DNA of 64,000 nt, taken from contig NZ_AUPZ01000002.1 of NCBI RefSeq assembly GCF_000445475.1, positions 248,001 to 312,000 on the forward strand, written 5' to 3'. The notes below the pieces were generated by a model. That model saw only the letters and a list, made by a program, of their open reading frames with translations, searched no databases and was not told the origin of the DNA. Both the position numbers and the translations under genes were made by a program. How positions within the stretch are numbered: the stretch's first letter is position 1; every line of letters begins with the position of its first letter. Shown one piece after another: positions 1-9,298 of this stretch. The stretch is from Sulfurimonas hongkongensis. Its GTDB lineage: Bacteria > Campylobacterota > Campylobacteria > Campylobacterales > Sulfurimonadaceae.

Positions 1-1
1 G

Positions 2-1267
2 GCAATTGAGAAAACTACTAACTCTATGACGAAACTTAGTCATGGAGACTTTGAAGTAGCAGCTCCAGAGATAGGTAAAGCTGAGATATATGAACTTGGG
101 GTTGAATTTAACTCTATGATAAAACAGTTAAAACACTATATGAAAGAGACTGTAAAAGCCATTCAGATAGCAGAAGACACTTCAAACTCTTACTACGCTG
201 ATACAACTGGACTTAACCCTACTCTAACGCAAGCAACTCAAGCCATCAACAACTCAGTTAAAACCATAGAAGATGGATACAGAGCACAAGTAAGAGGTAG
301 CTTTAGTGAAAAACTTCATGATTTAGGTGGAGGAATCTCACATGGTTTAACTATTATCCAGCAAAATCTTTTAAATAACTCAGAAGAGGTAGACAAGATC
401 TCCCAAATGTCAGATAAAACTTCACAAGAAGCAAACAGTAGCTTAGAGACTATGGACAGTGTTCTTGGCTTGTTTGGTGATCTTAGCCACAAAATAGATG
501 CAACAAGTAACAATATAGACTCTCTCTCAGAGAGATCAAATGAGATCTCAGCCATTGCAGATATCATCAAAGATATTGCAGAACAAACAAATCTTTTAGC
601 ACTAAATGCCGCCATAGAAGCTGCACGTGCAGGTGAGCATGGACGTGGATTTGCAGTAGTTGCTGATGAAGTGCGAAAACTTGCAGAGAGAACTCAAAAA
701 TCAACTCAAGAGATATCTATAACTATCCAAACTCTTCAACAAGAGACACAAGAGATTCAGTCAAACTCACAAGAGATGGCAGACATTTCACAAAATGTTA
801 CTAGCACTATAGATGATTTTGCTATAACACTTAAACAGTTTCAAGCAAATGCCCAAAATTCGGCTGAATATGCTAGTTTTATACGTGATTCACTCTTTAT
901 GGTTCTTGTAAAGATTGACCATATTTTATTTAAATCAAACGCCTATACTTCGGTACTGTCTCACGAGGTTAAAGCTCAGTTTGGTGATCATACGCAGTGC
1001 CGTTTAGGTAAGTGGTACCTAGCAGATGGAAAAGAGAGGTATGGACACACTAAAAACTACTCAGCCATAGATACACCTCACGCAAAAGTTCACTCAAATG
1101 TTATTAAAAATATAGAACTAATGAACAATAGCACTATTTTTGAAGAAAATATTGAGGATGAAATCATTAACAACTTTAAAAATATGGAAAATGAGAGTGA
1201 AAAATTATTTGAAATTTTAGACTTAGTTGTAAATGAGTTAGACCCTACAAAAAGAGTAAATAGCTAA
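2..1267 (+). CDS. Methyl-accepting chemotaxis protein with CZB domain, 5' end cut by window
   Basis: The reading frame is open to the first base, so the N-terminus (probably sensor and membrane segments) lies outside; the first internal ATG is at 26. Visible in order: a HAMP-like stretch, a coiled-coil signalling region with the hairpin-tip signature [19 protein letters not shown], and a C-terminal chemoreceptor zinc-binding (CZB) domain with the ligand pattern His (DHILFK), CRLGKW and HAKVH. CZB domains bind zinc through three His and one Cys and tune chemotaxis signalling. The gene is followed 4 bases later by the L,D-transpeptidase. The family call is firm; the signal sensed is unknown. 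Confidence 0.93.
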   Translation, partial: AIEKTTNSMTKLSHGDFEVAAPEIGKAEIYELGVEFNSMIKQLKHYMKETVKAIQIAEDTSNSYYADTTGLNPTLTQATQAINNSVKTIEDGYRAQVRGSFSEKLHDLGGGISHGLTIIQQNLLNNSEEVDKISQMSDKTSQEANSSLETMDSVLGLFGDLSHKIDATSNNIDSLSERSNEISAIADIIKDIAEQTNLLALNAAIEAARAGEHGRGFAVVADEVRKLAERTQKSTQEISITIQTLQQETQEIQSNSQEMADISQNVTSTIDDFAITLKQFQANAQNSAEYASFIRDSLFMVLVKIDHILFKSNAYTSVLSHEVKAQFGDHTQCRLGKWYLADGKERYGHTKNYSAIDTPHAKVHSNVIKNIELMNNSTIFEENIEDEIINNFKNMENESEKLFEILDLVVNELDPTKRVNS

Positions 1268-1271
1268 TCCG

Positions 1272-2087
1272 TTGAAGATAATTTTTCTGTTTTTTTTAGC
1301 TTTAAATTATCTTGGAGCATCAAACTTTGATGTTAAAAAAATCCAAGATGAATTTTTTTCTAAAGTCATTCTAAAGCCCTTTGATACAAGAGAAAAACTT
1401 ATAGCAAGAGAGAAAAAGTTTAGCATAGATGCCATCTACTGGCAAAGAGCAAAAAAACATCTTCTAAAGTACAAAGAGAAATTTAAAACCTCTCAGTTTA
1501 TCTCTTTTGTAGATTTAAAAAAACAGGTTTTTATATTGGTTTTATATGACGCAGAAGTCGATGACTTCTTTGCCATTGGCTTTGACTTTATCTCTAGTGG
1601 AGATATGAGTAGAGAAGCAGAAGTAAAAAGCAGAGAAGATCACTACTTTAAAACTCCATCAGGACTCTTTAGCATCAAGAGTGGTTGGCGCTCAAAAGGC
1701 GAGATGCTCGATGATAATGTAACCCTTCCTTATGGAAAAAAAGGTAGTTTTGTTTTTTACTTTGGAGAGCAAAGCAGTGTCCGCTACAACACCTTTGATG
1801 TAAATGGTAAAAAGATAAAAGATATAAAAAAGCATAAACTCATAAGAGATAAACTAAAGTTTGCCCTTCATACTCACAAAAGCTCACTAGAGTTTGGAGT
1901 AGCTCGTTCACACGGCTGTATCCGTATGAGCGAAGAGTTAAATAGTTTTTTAGATAATAACCTTGTCTTTTTTAAGCATCTCTACAAAGGCAAAAAGTGG
2001 ATTCATCCATATAAAAAACCACCAAAACATCCAAAAAATCACCCTCTTGCAGGAGAGTATCTACTAGTGGTAGATTCGGTAGATTAG
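1272..2087 (+). CDS. L,D-transpeptidase (YkuD family), secreted
   Basis: Peptidoglycan cross-linking or lipoprotein-anchoring enzyme of the periplasm. The catalytic signature SHGCIRM is intact at about residues 213-219 (Cys216, His214, Arg218), with an upstream His at about 200. A short hydrophobic N-terminus looks like a Sec signal peptide. The start is TTG, chosen because it begins the signal peptide and no ATG lies nearby. It follows the chemoreceptor by 4 bases. Its stop overlaps the stop of the convergent ion channel gene by 4 bases. In curved or helical Campylobacterota such enzymes can influence cell shape; a role here is inference. Confidence 0.88.
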   Translation: MKIIFLFFLALNYLGASNFDVKKIQDEFFSKVILKPFDTREKLIAREKKFSIDAIYWQRAKKHLLKYKEKFKTSQFISFVDLKKQVFILVLYDAEVDDFFAIGFDFISSGDMSREAEVKSREDHYFKTPSGLFSIKSGWRSKGEMLDDNVTLPYGKKGSFVFYFGEQSSVRYNTFDVNGKKIKDIKKHKLIRDKLKFALHTHKSSLEFGVARSHGCIRMSEELNSFLDNNLVFFKHLYKGKKWIHPYKKPPKHPKNHPLAGEYLLVVDSVD

Positions 2088-2881
2088 AGCTTTGTTCTTA
2101 AGAGTTCTTTTAGCTCTCTTATCTCTAGATGTAACTCTTTTAACTCCAAAGAAAAGCCCTCATCATGTGAATGAATCTCACGTACAACACTTTGTGTCTC
2201 ATCCTTGTTTATCTCACTCATAGCATCTACTACAATAGCAACTATAAGGTTAACCATAATAAAGGTCACCATAAATATAAATGGCACAAAAAATATCCAG
2301 GCATATGGGTGAACCTCCATAATAGGTCGCACTATTCCCATTGACCAAGACTCTAGCGTCATAATCTGAAAGAGTGTATAAAAAGACTCACCTAGTGAGC
2401 CAAACCACTGTGGAAAAGTCTCGGCGTATAACTGTGTAGCCATGATTGCAAAGATATAGAAAAACAGAATTAAAAGTGCAGCGATGGAGAGCATTCCAGG
2501 TATTACACTAATGAGCGCCATTACTATTTTTCTCATCTGTGGAACTACTGTTATAAGTCTAAAGAGCCTAAATACTCTTAGTATTCTAAAGATTTCAAAT
2601 CCACCAGTTGATGGCATCAAAGAGATAGCAACTATAACAAAGTCAAAAAGACTCCATGAATCTTTAAAAAATTCTACTCTATGAGCATAGATGCGAAGCA
2701 ATATCTCTATAGTAAAGATAGTAATAACTAACTTGTCAAATATATGAAACAATAAGCCATAGTCCTGCATAATCTCTTTTGAAGTCTCAAACCCCATAAT
2801 AACACCATTAATGATGATAAGAGCCATTATGAAGTTTTGAAACTTTGAATCTTCTACAAAACTTTTTATTCTTTTTTGCAT
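2084..2881 (-). CDS. Bacterial voltage-gated sodium channel (NavAb-like)
   Basis: One-domain, six-transmembrane channel subunit that would form a tetramer in the inner membrane. Segment S4 carries four arginines at every third position (R99, R102, R105, R108). The selectivity filter TLESWSM spans residues 175-181, the same numbers as in NavAb of Arcobacter butzleri, with the sodium-selective Glu at 177. A C-terminal coiled coil rich in Leu and Glu follows S6. Length 265 aa fits the family. Known relatives are sodium selective, not potassium selective. It stands alone on the minus strand, convergent with the transpeptidase; physiological role (motility, sodium homeostasis) is inference. Confidence 0.95.
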   Translation of the reverse strand: MQKRIKSFVEDSKFQNFIMALIIINGVIMGFETSKEIMQDYGLLFHIFDKLVITIFTIEILLRIYAHRVEFFKDSWSLFDFVIVAISLMPSTGGFEIFRILRVFRLFRLITVVPQMRKIVMALISVIPGMLSIAALLILFFYIFAIMATQLYAETFPQWFGSLGESFYTLFQIMTLESWSMGIVRPIMEVHPYAWIFFVPFIFMVTFIMVNLIVAIVVDAMSEINKDETQSVVREIHSHDEGFSLELKELHLEIRELKELLRTKL

Positions 2882-2933
2882 TTAAATCCTCTTGGGTTAA
2901 ATTTTTTGGGATTCTAGCAAAAAAAGATAAATT

Positions 2934-4574
2934 TTAGAGCTGTTGTGCACTAATAGGTTTTGAAAAAAAATAACCTTGAAAATATTTACATCCTATCTCT
3001 GTAAGTTTTTGGTATTGCTCTTTAGTCTCTACCCCCTCAGCAATGACTTCTAAACCAAATTTCTTTCCTATGGTTATGATGGTTTTAATAATAATTTCAT
3101 CATTTTTATCAGTAGTTAAATCTTTTATAAAAGATTGATCTATTTTTAATTCATTTATAGGTAGTCTTTTGAGATAAGACAAAGATGAGTAACCAGTTCC
3201 AAAATCATCAATAGAGAGAGAAAATCCCATCTCTTTCAACTTATGAAGTCTATCTAAAACTTTATCAACATTTTTTATTAATAAACTCTCAGTTAGTTCT
3301 AGTCTTAACATATTTGGATGAATACCATTTATATCAACAATATTTTTTATAGTTGATACAAAACTATCCATCTCAAACTGTTTTGAACTTACGTTTATAG
3401 AAACTCTCCAACTTTTTTTAACTTTCTCGCTCTTCCATGTTTTTATCTGCTTACAAGCCTCATCTATAATCCATTCTCCAAGGGGAATAATAAGCCCACT
3501 CTCTTCTGCTAAAGGTATAAACTCAGCAGGTGAGATCATACCTCTTGTAGGATGATTCCATCTAATAAGAGCCTCTACTCCTACAATCTTCTCTTCTTGA
3601 TTTAAAAAAATTTGTGTTTGATAGTGCAAGTTCATTTGGTTTTGCTCTATTGCCTCTTTTAAACTCTCAGTTAGTTTTATTTTTTCATCCATTATCTTTT
3701 GTAACTTTGGATCAAAAAAGCAAAAAGTATTTTTTCCATTTCCTTTTGCATTGTACATAGCATTATCAGCATATGAGATTAACTTATCAACAGATGTACT
3801 CTCATCGTTAAATAGCTTAATACCTATACTCGCACTCACTCTAAACTCATAGTTATCTATAAAATATGTCTCTTTTAAACTATCAAGAATTTTTTGTGAT
3901 ATTTTTTCAAATACTCTCATTGCAAGTGTTTCATCTTTTTTACTTGTCTCTACTAAAACAATAAATTCATCTCCTCCTATTCTTGATATTACACTTTTAC
4001 TTTTTATGGTTTTTTTTATTCTGCGTGAAGCTTCTATAAGTAACTTATCTCCTATACTGTGTCCAGACTTATCATTAACTGCTTTGAAATTATCTAGGTT
4101 TATAAATAACAAAGCACTGTAAAAACCTTTTTGATGATTTTTTTTCATAGTGCTTGAAATAGATTTTTTCAAAAGTGTTTTATTGGCTAGATTTGTTAGA
4201 GAGTCATAATTTGCAAGCCTTTTGATCTCTTCTTCAAGTTTTTTTTGTTTAGTTATATCTATACCTACTTGAATTTTTGCTTTTTGATTATCTCTCCATT
4301 CTACAATGCAATCATTAAATAAATAATACCGTCCATTGATAGGGTTTTCATTTTCCCACTCAAATGTAGTTCCTACTGCTAAAGGATTTGGTTGCTTATA
4401 TTGCTCAAAAGGACAGAAAGAACAAGGTGTTTTTTTATTTTTTTGAAAAGTCTTATAGCAGGTTTTTCCTATAAGATCGCCAAATTCTTTTATACAGCTA
4501 TTGTTTGCATATAAAATCTCATGTGTTTCTAGGTCAATTGCACAAATTAGAGTTTCTTTATTATTTACAATCAT
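2934..4574 (-). CDS. PAS-GGDEF-EAL cyclic-di-GMP turnover protein
   Basis: Soluble protein with an N-terminal PAS domain (about 1-115), a GGDEF domain with intact GGDEF motif at 200-204, and an EAL domain (EAL at 334-336, then NVSS, ELTES, DDFGTGYSS, KIDQSF, AEGVET and QGY). Both catalytic halves look intact, so it could make or degrade c-di-GMP. No RxxD inhibitory site is visible just before GGDEF. The PAS domain contains Cys39, Cys51 and Cys54 in a C-x11-C-x2-C pattern, which may bind a metal or sense redox. The start lies 2 bases after the stop of the upstream chemoreceptor gene, so the two are probably co-transcribed. Confidence 0.92.
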   Translation of the reverse strand: MIVNNKETLICAIDLETHEILYANNSCIKEFGDLIGKTCYKTFQKNKKTPCSFCPFEQYKQPNPLAVGTTFEWENENPINGRYYLFNDCIVEWRDNQKAKIQVGIDITKQKKLEEEIKRLANYDSLTNLANKTLLKKSISSTMKKNHQKGFYSALLFINLDNFKAVNDKSGHSIGDKLLIEASRRIKKTIKSKSVISRIGGDEFIVLVETSKKDETLAMRVFEKISQKILDSLKETYFIDNYEFRVSASIGIKLFNDESTSVDKLISYADNAMYNAKGNGKNTFCFFDPKLQKIMDEKIKLTESLKEAIEQNQMNLHYQTQIFLNQEEKIVGVEALIRWNHPTRGMISPAEFIPLAEESGLIIPLGEWIIDEACKQIKTWKSEKVKKSWRVSINVSSKQFEMDSFVSTIKNIVDINGIHPNMLRLELTESLLIKNVDKVLDRLHKLKEMGFSLSIDDFGTGYSSLSYLKRLPINELKIDQSFIKDLTTDKNDEIIIKTIITIGKKFGLEVIAEGVETKEQYQKLTEIGCKYFQGYFFSKPISAQQL

Positions 4575-4576
4575 CT

Positions 4577-5665
4577 CTACCTCTCTAATGGTAATAAATC
4601 CAATAATTCAAAAAGTTTTTTACTTGAAGACTCTGCAGTATTAAAATTTTTTATAATTTTCTCAGCATCATTACAGATACCATTTTTTATACACTCTATA
4701 GCATCTATTATATTTTGATGTACCAACTTGTGAGGACTAAGCATATCTTTATAGCTTTTTGTATGCCCAAACCTATCTTTACCTATTCCACTATCATACC
4801 ATTTTCCTAGTCTACACTCATGATGATTTGAAAAATGTGCTTTATCATCTTCATGGATAAAGGCACTATAAGCATTTGCTTTAAATAAGAGATGATCAAG
4901 TTTAACTAAACCTATAAATGTTTCATCAAGTATACTATCTATAGAGAGTGCGATTTTTTCGCCATCATTAGCAAATTCTTGAAGTGTTAATTCAAAGTCG
5001 TTTGTCAGGCTTTCAGATTTTTGGGCTATTGATGTCATTGTTTCAGATTTTTTGGCTATGTTATGTGACTCTTGTTTTAATGTATTTATGGTTATTTCAA
5101 CTTCTTTAGTTGCCTTTTGCGTTCTCTCTGCTAGTTTTCGCACCTCATCAGCAACTACTGCAAATCCTCGTCCGTGCTCACCTGCTCGAGCTGCCTCTAT
5201 AGCAGCATTTAGTGCTAAGAGATTTGTCTGGTCTGCTATATCGTTTATAAGCATCATTAAAGATGAGACATCATTGATACCCTCGGTAAGTCTTGAAACA
5301 CCTTCATTAGACTCAGCGATTGACTCCATTAAGTTTCTTAAATTTTCAGAGATTGAAAAGACACTTTTTCTTGATCCAAGTGATGAATTTTTTGAATGCT
5401 CTTGCATATCAGTTAGGAGGTCTATATTTCCAGCAAAATCTTTTTGAATAATACCTATATTGCTCGTACAACCTGACAATAATAAATCAACAAGTGTCTC
5501 TTTTAGCTCTGAACTTTTTGCATGTTTTTTAAGTCTATCAACTTCCTTCTGCAAAGCCTTGTTTTTTACTATATAATCCTGAGTTGTATTTTGTAATTTA
5601 TTATTTTCAGTGACGAGTTTTTCTATCTTTATATTTAAATCATCCCTTTTTTTTAAACTAAACAT
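4577..5665 (-). CDS. Soluble chemoreceptor with C-terminal CZB domain (TlpD-like)
   Basis: A 362-aa methyl-accepting protein without transmembrane segments: N-terminal coiled coil (about 1-55), signalling hairpin with [19 protein letters not shown], and a C-terminal CZB domain with His (DHLLFK), CRLGKW and HKLVH. This matches cytoplasmic receptors such as Helicobacter pylori TlpD, which respond to oxidative or energy stress. It is first in a two-gene unit with the PAS-GGDEF-EAL protein, suggesting one input feeds both chemotaxis and c-di-GMP. Its signalling core resembles that of the receptor at 2-1267, so the two are paralogues. Confidence 0.93.
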   Translation of the reverse strand: MFSLKKRDDLNIKIEKLVTENNKLQNTTQDYIVKNKALQKEVDRLKKHAKSSELKETLVDLLLSGCTSNIGIIQKDFAGNIDLLTDMQEHSKNSSLGSRKSVFSISENLRNLMESIAESNEGVSRLTEGINDVSSLMMLINDIADQTNLLALNAAIEAARAGEHGRGFAVVADEVRKLAERTQKATKEVEITINTLKQESHNIAKKSETMTSIAQKSESLTNDFELTLQEFANDGEKIALSIDSILDETFIGLVKLDHLLFKANAYSAFIHEDDKAHFSNHHECRLGKWYDSGIGKDRFGHTKSYKDMLSPHKLVHQNIIDAIECIKNGICNDAEKIIKNFNTAESSSKKLFELLDLLPLER

Positions 5666-5804
5666 GAACTTCCTTTATTTAACCTATAAGTTAATTACTA
5701 ACAAGTAATTGACCCATGAATTATAACCTTATATAATATTACGCATTATCACAATTATACTAATTGATAATTAAATAAGTGTTAAAAATATTACTAAAGG
5801 ATCT

Positions 5805-6071
5805 ATGTTGAGCATATTTGACAATTTATGCATTGTTGATGATGATGAAGTTCAAAATTTCATAAAACAAGTTTCAGCAAATATAAAAAAAGAGAGGCAA
5901 CTAAAGGGAGTTACTCAGCTCGAGTTAGCTCTGATGATAGGACAAAAATCATCAGCTTTTTATGCCAATGCTGAAAATTCTGCTAAAAACAGAAGGTTTA
6001 ACTTAGAGCATATATACAAAATATCTAAAGCTTTAAATGTTGATGTGGAGAAGTTTTTTGCATCTTCTTAA
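5805..6071 (+). CDS. Small XRE-family helix-turn-helix regulator
   Basis: An 88-aa protein. Residues about 18-85 form a Cro/CI-type helix-turn-helix (VSANIKKERQLKGVTQLELA followed by a recognition helix around QKSSAFYANAEN). There is no effector domain, only about 17 acidic residues before the HTH. The start ATG follows an AAAGG site 4 bases upstream. It stands alone and is divergent from the chemoreceptor/GGDEF-EAL unit across a 139-base AT-rich gap that may hold the promoters of both. Target genes are unknown. Confidence 0.8.
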   Translation: MLSIFDNLCIVDDDEVQNFIKQVSANIKKERQLKGVTQLELALMIGQKSSAFYANAENSAKNRRFNLEHIYKISKALNVDVEKFFASS

Positions 6072-6078
6072 ATATAAA

Positions 6079-6104
6079 AGCAAGGTAAGATATTCCACCT
6101 TGCT
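6079..6104. terminator. Hairpin between convergent genes
   Basis: An 8-bp perfect stem AGCAAGGT / ACCTTGCT with a 10-base loop lies between the stops of the XRE regulator and the cytochrome gene. A bidirectional terminator is likely; the T-run is weak on either side. Confidence 0.55.
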
Positions 6105-6113
6105 CTACTATAA

Positions 6114-7217
6114 CTATTCTATACTAAATTGTTTACTCTTAAGTATAGTAAATTTTGTTAACTCTTTTTCATCTTGAAGATTTAGTTTTTTAACTGCTTT
6201 TGGGTTTACAAGATAGTAGCCTAAGCTTACTTCTACTTTGTCACCACTCTTAAGAGCATCGCTATAGTTTACAACTCTTTTCTCATTAGCTTTTATCATA
6301 GTGTCTTTTATAACTTCAGTTGCTAACCACGGCATAGATGGCTTGCCATCTGTTCCTATGATTCTTACAAATGAATGAGTTTTTAACTCTATATGCTTAG
6401 AGTCTCTAGTAAGTGTTACTCTTAGCTGCGCAACCCTTAGAGGATGAGTCATAAAGTCGTGTGGAGCTTTGTTTTCTATAACCACCTCAAAACCATTAGC
6501 CACTTTTTTAAACTCTAACTCAACATATTTGCTTAACATCTCAGGATTCACTCTAGCTCCAGCAAAACCGTGATAAGTGTGTTGCTTACTCTTTCTTACA
6601 GTTGTTGCTGTCCCATCTATCTTTGGCATATGACAAGAGATACAGTTTGACTCTTTGTCTTTTGCACCATCTTCGTCTATGCTACAAACTGCAAACTCAT
6701 GTGAGTTTTGTCTGTGTGAGTGGCATCCCATACACATTTGACCGTTATAAAAAGCTTCATTTGTATAGTCTATATCATGATAAGCTGAACCGACTGTAGT
6801 TTTGTTACCCCACCAAGAGCTTGTTGTTTTATGCTTAACTATTTCACCCTCTCTGCCCTTCTCTGCTGAGTAAAACGTTTTATCTTTGTCTGAATAAATA
6901 TTTTTGTTTGACTTTGCATGCTTTTGGACACTCGTAATAGTGTGACAATTAAGACAAGTAATGCCCTCTTTGTGGGTTTGTCCATCTGTCGTATTTGGTG
7001 TGTGACACTTTGCACAAGTGTAATTATCTTTAGCCTTTAATGGATGTTTATCCCAGACTGCTTTATGAATCTTGTCTTCATATATAGAAGATTTTTTATG
7101 CATAGAAGATTCAAACTCTTCAACTATAGTTGGATGACACTTATGACATGTAGCAGTATCTGCAGTGTTTGCAAAAAGTGTTAAGCCAAGAGCTAGTATG
7201 TAAAATATAGCTTTCAT
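6114..7217 (-). CDS. Periplasmic pentaheme cytochrome c
   Basis: Five CXXCH heme-attachment motifs (CHKCH, CAKCH, CLNCH, CMGCH, CISCH) lie in the first two thirds, followed by a roughly 120-residue domain rich in beta-strand-like sequence without further hemes. A Sec signal peptide is clear. The start is set at 7217 (MKAIFYILALG) because an AAGGAA ribosome site precedes it; an in-frame ATG at 7259 would add 14 residues ahead of the signal peptide. The heme-domain-plus-beta-domain layout recalls the cytochrome c554 group, but the electron partner is unknown. An FNR-like palindrome lies about 60 bases upstream. Confidence 0.85.
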   Translation of the reverse strand: MKAIFYILALGLTLFANTADTATCHKCHPTIVEEFESSMHKKSSIYEDKIHKAVWDKHPLKAKDNYTCAKCHTPNTTDGQTHKEGITCLNCHTITSVQKHAKSNKNIYSDKDKTFYSAEKGREGEIVKHKTTSSWWGNKTTVGSAYHDIDYTNEAFYNGQMCMGCHSHRQNSHEFAVCSIDEDGAKDKESNCISCHMPKIDGTATTVRKSKQHTYHGFAGARVNPEMLSKYVELEFKKVANGFEVVIENKAPHDFMTHPLRVAQLRVTLTRDSKHIELKTHSFVRIIGTDGKPSMPWLATEVIKDTMIKANEKRVVNYSDALKSGDKVEVSLGYYLVNPKAVKKLNLQDEKELTKFTILKSKQFSIE

Positions 7218-7276
7218 ATAAATATTCCTTTTATTAATTATAAGTTGTAATCTTATCAAAGATAATAATATTTAGC

Positions 7277-7290
7277 TTGATATGTGTCAA
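7277..7290. promoter_or_regulatory. FNR-like palindrome upstream of pentaheme cytochrome
   Basis: TTGATATGTGTCAA matches the FNR/Nss-type pattern TTGAY-N4-RTCAA. It lies between the divergent cytochrome and coaBC genes. A possible -10 box for the cytochrome (TATAAT, minus strand, 7242-7237) would put the site near -53, which is not the canonical class II position, so the assignment is tentative. Confidence 0.4.
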
Positions 7291-7353
7291 TATATAAATC
7301 TTCTCATAGAGAAATTTGGTATAATCCATAAATATTTCACTAAGGCTCGTTTT

Positions 7354-8622
7354 ATGCTTATTCCTCCACACTTACTAAAAGACAAAAAGATACTCTTAGG
7401 TGTTACTGGTTCTATTGCCGTATATAAATCACTTGAGCTGACAAGACTCTTTGTAAAAGCTGGAGCCGAGGTAAAAGTGGTGATGAGCGAAGCAGCTAAG
7501 AAGTTTGTAACACCGCTTAGTTTTGAGACACTCACAACAAACAGAGTACTAGATGACACAAATGAGTCATGGGTAGATGAACATAACCATATAAAAACAA
7601 CTCAGTGGGCAGATCTGTTTGTTATTGCACCTGCTACTGCAAACACTATAGCAAAACTTGCTAACGGTATTGCTGATAATATGCTTCTTCAATGTGCATT
7701 GGCATTTTCAAAACCAAAAATCATAGCTCCATCAGCAAACACTGTCATGCTTGAGAACCCTTTTACAAAAGCAAACCTTAAAATGCTCTCTATTGCAAAT
7801 TATAGCGTAGTAGATACTCAAACAAAAGAGTTAGCTTGTAGGACTGTAGGTGATGGTGCGATGGCTGATGTTTTAGATATATTTTGGCATAGTGTAAAAA
7901 TCTTACTACAAGATGATTTTTGGCAAGATAGAAGAGTTATAGTCACAGGTGGTGGGACAATTGAGAAGATTGATGATGTAAGATTCATATCAAACTTTTC
8001 AAGTGGCAAGATGGCATCCGCACTTGCCACTGCCCTTTATTGCAAAGGTGCAGATGTAAACCTTATATCTACAAAGTTTGAGTCAAATATCCCAAAAGAT
8101 ATGTATACTATAGATGTAGAGAGTTCAGCTGAGATGATGGAGTATCTTGTAGACTCTATACGCATAGCAAAAAAAGGTAAGCTCTCAAAACCGACTCTCA
8201 TGAGTGATGATGCGATATCTTTGATACAAAAAAAACCATACCTTTTTATGGCCGCTGCTGTTAGTGACTATGTAGTAAAACATACACAAGAGGGCAAACT
8301 AAAAAAAGCAACTTTAGGTGAAGAGTTTGCACTAGAGTTAAAACAAAATCTTGATATCTTAACAACTATAGATAAAACAGATATAACGACCATTGGCTTT
8401 AAAGCAGAAGTAGACGCTAGCGGTGCTATAAAAAACGCTTCAAACATGATAGATAGTAAGGGTGTTGATGCGGTATGCTTAAATATTCTAAAAGACTCAT
8501 CAAGCTTTGGAAGCAACACAAACCAGATAGACTTTATAACTCCAAACACTATAGAGTCTTTAACTTTAGATGACAAACTAAGTCTATCTTTTGAGATTTT
8601 AGATCATGCTAAAAAACTCTAA
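7354..8622 (+). CDS. coaBC: Bifunctional phosphopantothenoylcysteine decarboxylase / phosphopantothenate-cysteine ligase
   Basis: Catalyses two steps of coenzyme A synthesis in the cytoplasm. The N-terminal flavin-binding CoaC half shows GVTGSIAVYK and PATANTIAKLANGIADN, with the catalytic Cys in ELACRTVGDGAMAD (families usually read ACGxxGxGR, so the residues after Cys vary). The CoaB half shows VTGGGTIEKIDDVRFISNFS, AAAVSDY and GFKAE. The start is set at 7354 (MLIPPHLLKDKKILLG); the frame is open further upstream to 7282 but that part lacks family sequence. It overlaps uppS by 17 bases. Confidence 0.93.
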   Translation: MLIPPHLLKDKKILLGVTGSIAVYKSLELTRLFVKAGAEVKVVMSEAAKKFVTPLSFETLTTNRVLDDTNESWVDEHNHIKTTQWADLFVIAPATANTIAKLANGIADNMLLQCALAFSKPKIIAPSANTVMLENPFTKANLKMLSIANYSVVDTQTKELACRTVGDGAMADVLDIFWHSVKILLQDDFWQDRRVIVTGGGTIEKIDDVRFISNFSSGKMASALATALYCKGADVNLISTKFESNIPKDMYTIDVESSAEMMEYLVDSIRIAKKGKLSKPTLMSDDAISLIQKKPYLFMAAAVSDYVVKHTQEGKLKKATLGEEFALELKQNLDILTTIDKTDITTIGFKAEVDASGAIKNASNMIDSKGVDAVCLNILKDSSSFGSNTNQIDFITPNTIESLTLDDKLSLSFEILDHAKKL

Positions 8623-9298
8623 TATAAACAGAGCAAAACACATAGCCATTATTATGGATGGCAATGGTCGATGGGCAGAACTTAGCGGTAAAAAAAGAGT
8701 AAAAGGGCATGAAGCTGGTGCAAAAGTTGTAAAAGATGTAACTGCATACTGTGCAAAAAACAGAGATGTAGAGAGACTTACTCTTTACGCTTTTTCAACT
8801 GAAAACTGGAAAAGACCTCGCTTAGAAATCGAGTTTTTGATGAAACTTTTAGAGAGATACTTAAAGGATGAACTCATAACATATTTAGCTAATAATATCC
8901 GTTTTGAACCCATAGGTGACATAAGAGCCTTCTCAAAGTCACTTCAAAAGACTATACAAAGAGTAAAAGATGAGACTGCTCACTGTGATGGACTTATACA
9001 GTCTTTAGCACTTAACTATGGTGCTCACGATGAAATCCTAAGAGCTGCAAACAAGCTAAAAGAGTATGAGGGAGATATTACTGAGGAGATGCTATCAAAC
9101 ACGCTTGATTGTAAAGATAGCGTTGATTTGCTTATTAGAACGGGTGGGGACAAAAGACTCTCTAATTTTTTACTTTGGCAATCAGCCTATGCAGAACTCT
9201 TTTTTACAAATACGCTTTGGCCTGACTTTACAACTACAGAGTTAGAGAAAATCATAAAAAATTTTACAAAAATACAACGTCGTTTTGGAGGACTATAA
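8606..9298 (+). CDS. uppS: Undecaprenyl diphosphate synthase
   Basis: Makes the C55 lipid carrier for cell-wall synthesis by cis-prenyl transfer. The family signature AIIMDGNGRWA is at about residues 14-24 with the catalytic Asp in MDGNGRW; ALNYGAHDEI and LLIRTGGDKRLSNFLLWQ are also present. At 230 aa it is normal for the family. The start overlaps coaBC by 17 bases and its stop overlaps the next start as TAATG, so translation is probably coupled. Confidence 0.95.
   Translation: MLKNSNINRAKHIAIIMDGNGRWAELSGKKRVKGHEAGAKVVKDVTAYCAKNRDVERLTLYAFSTENWKRPRLEIEFLMKLLERYLKDELITYLANNIRFEPIGDIRAFSKSLQKTIQRVKDETAHCDGLIQSLALNYGAHDEILRAANKLKEYEGDITEEMLSNTLDCKDSVDLLIRTGGDKRLSNFLLWQSAYAELFFTNTLWPDFTTTELEKIIKNFTKIQRRFGGL

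Noticed and set aside
316-615. Open frame opposite the first chemoreceptor, with a similar one opposite the second (5052-5447, plus strand)
   Set aside because: Both arise from reading the conserved signalling hairpin on the opposite strand; no ribosome site and no independent family pattern.
2084-2881. Potassium channel
   Set aside because: The selectivity filter is TLESWSM, not TVGYG, and matches sodium channels.
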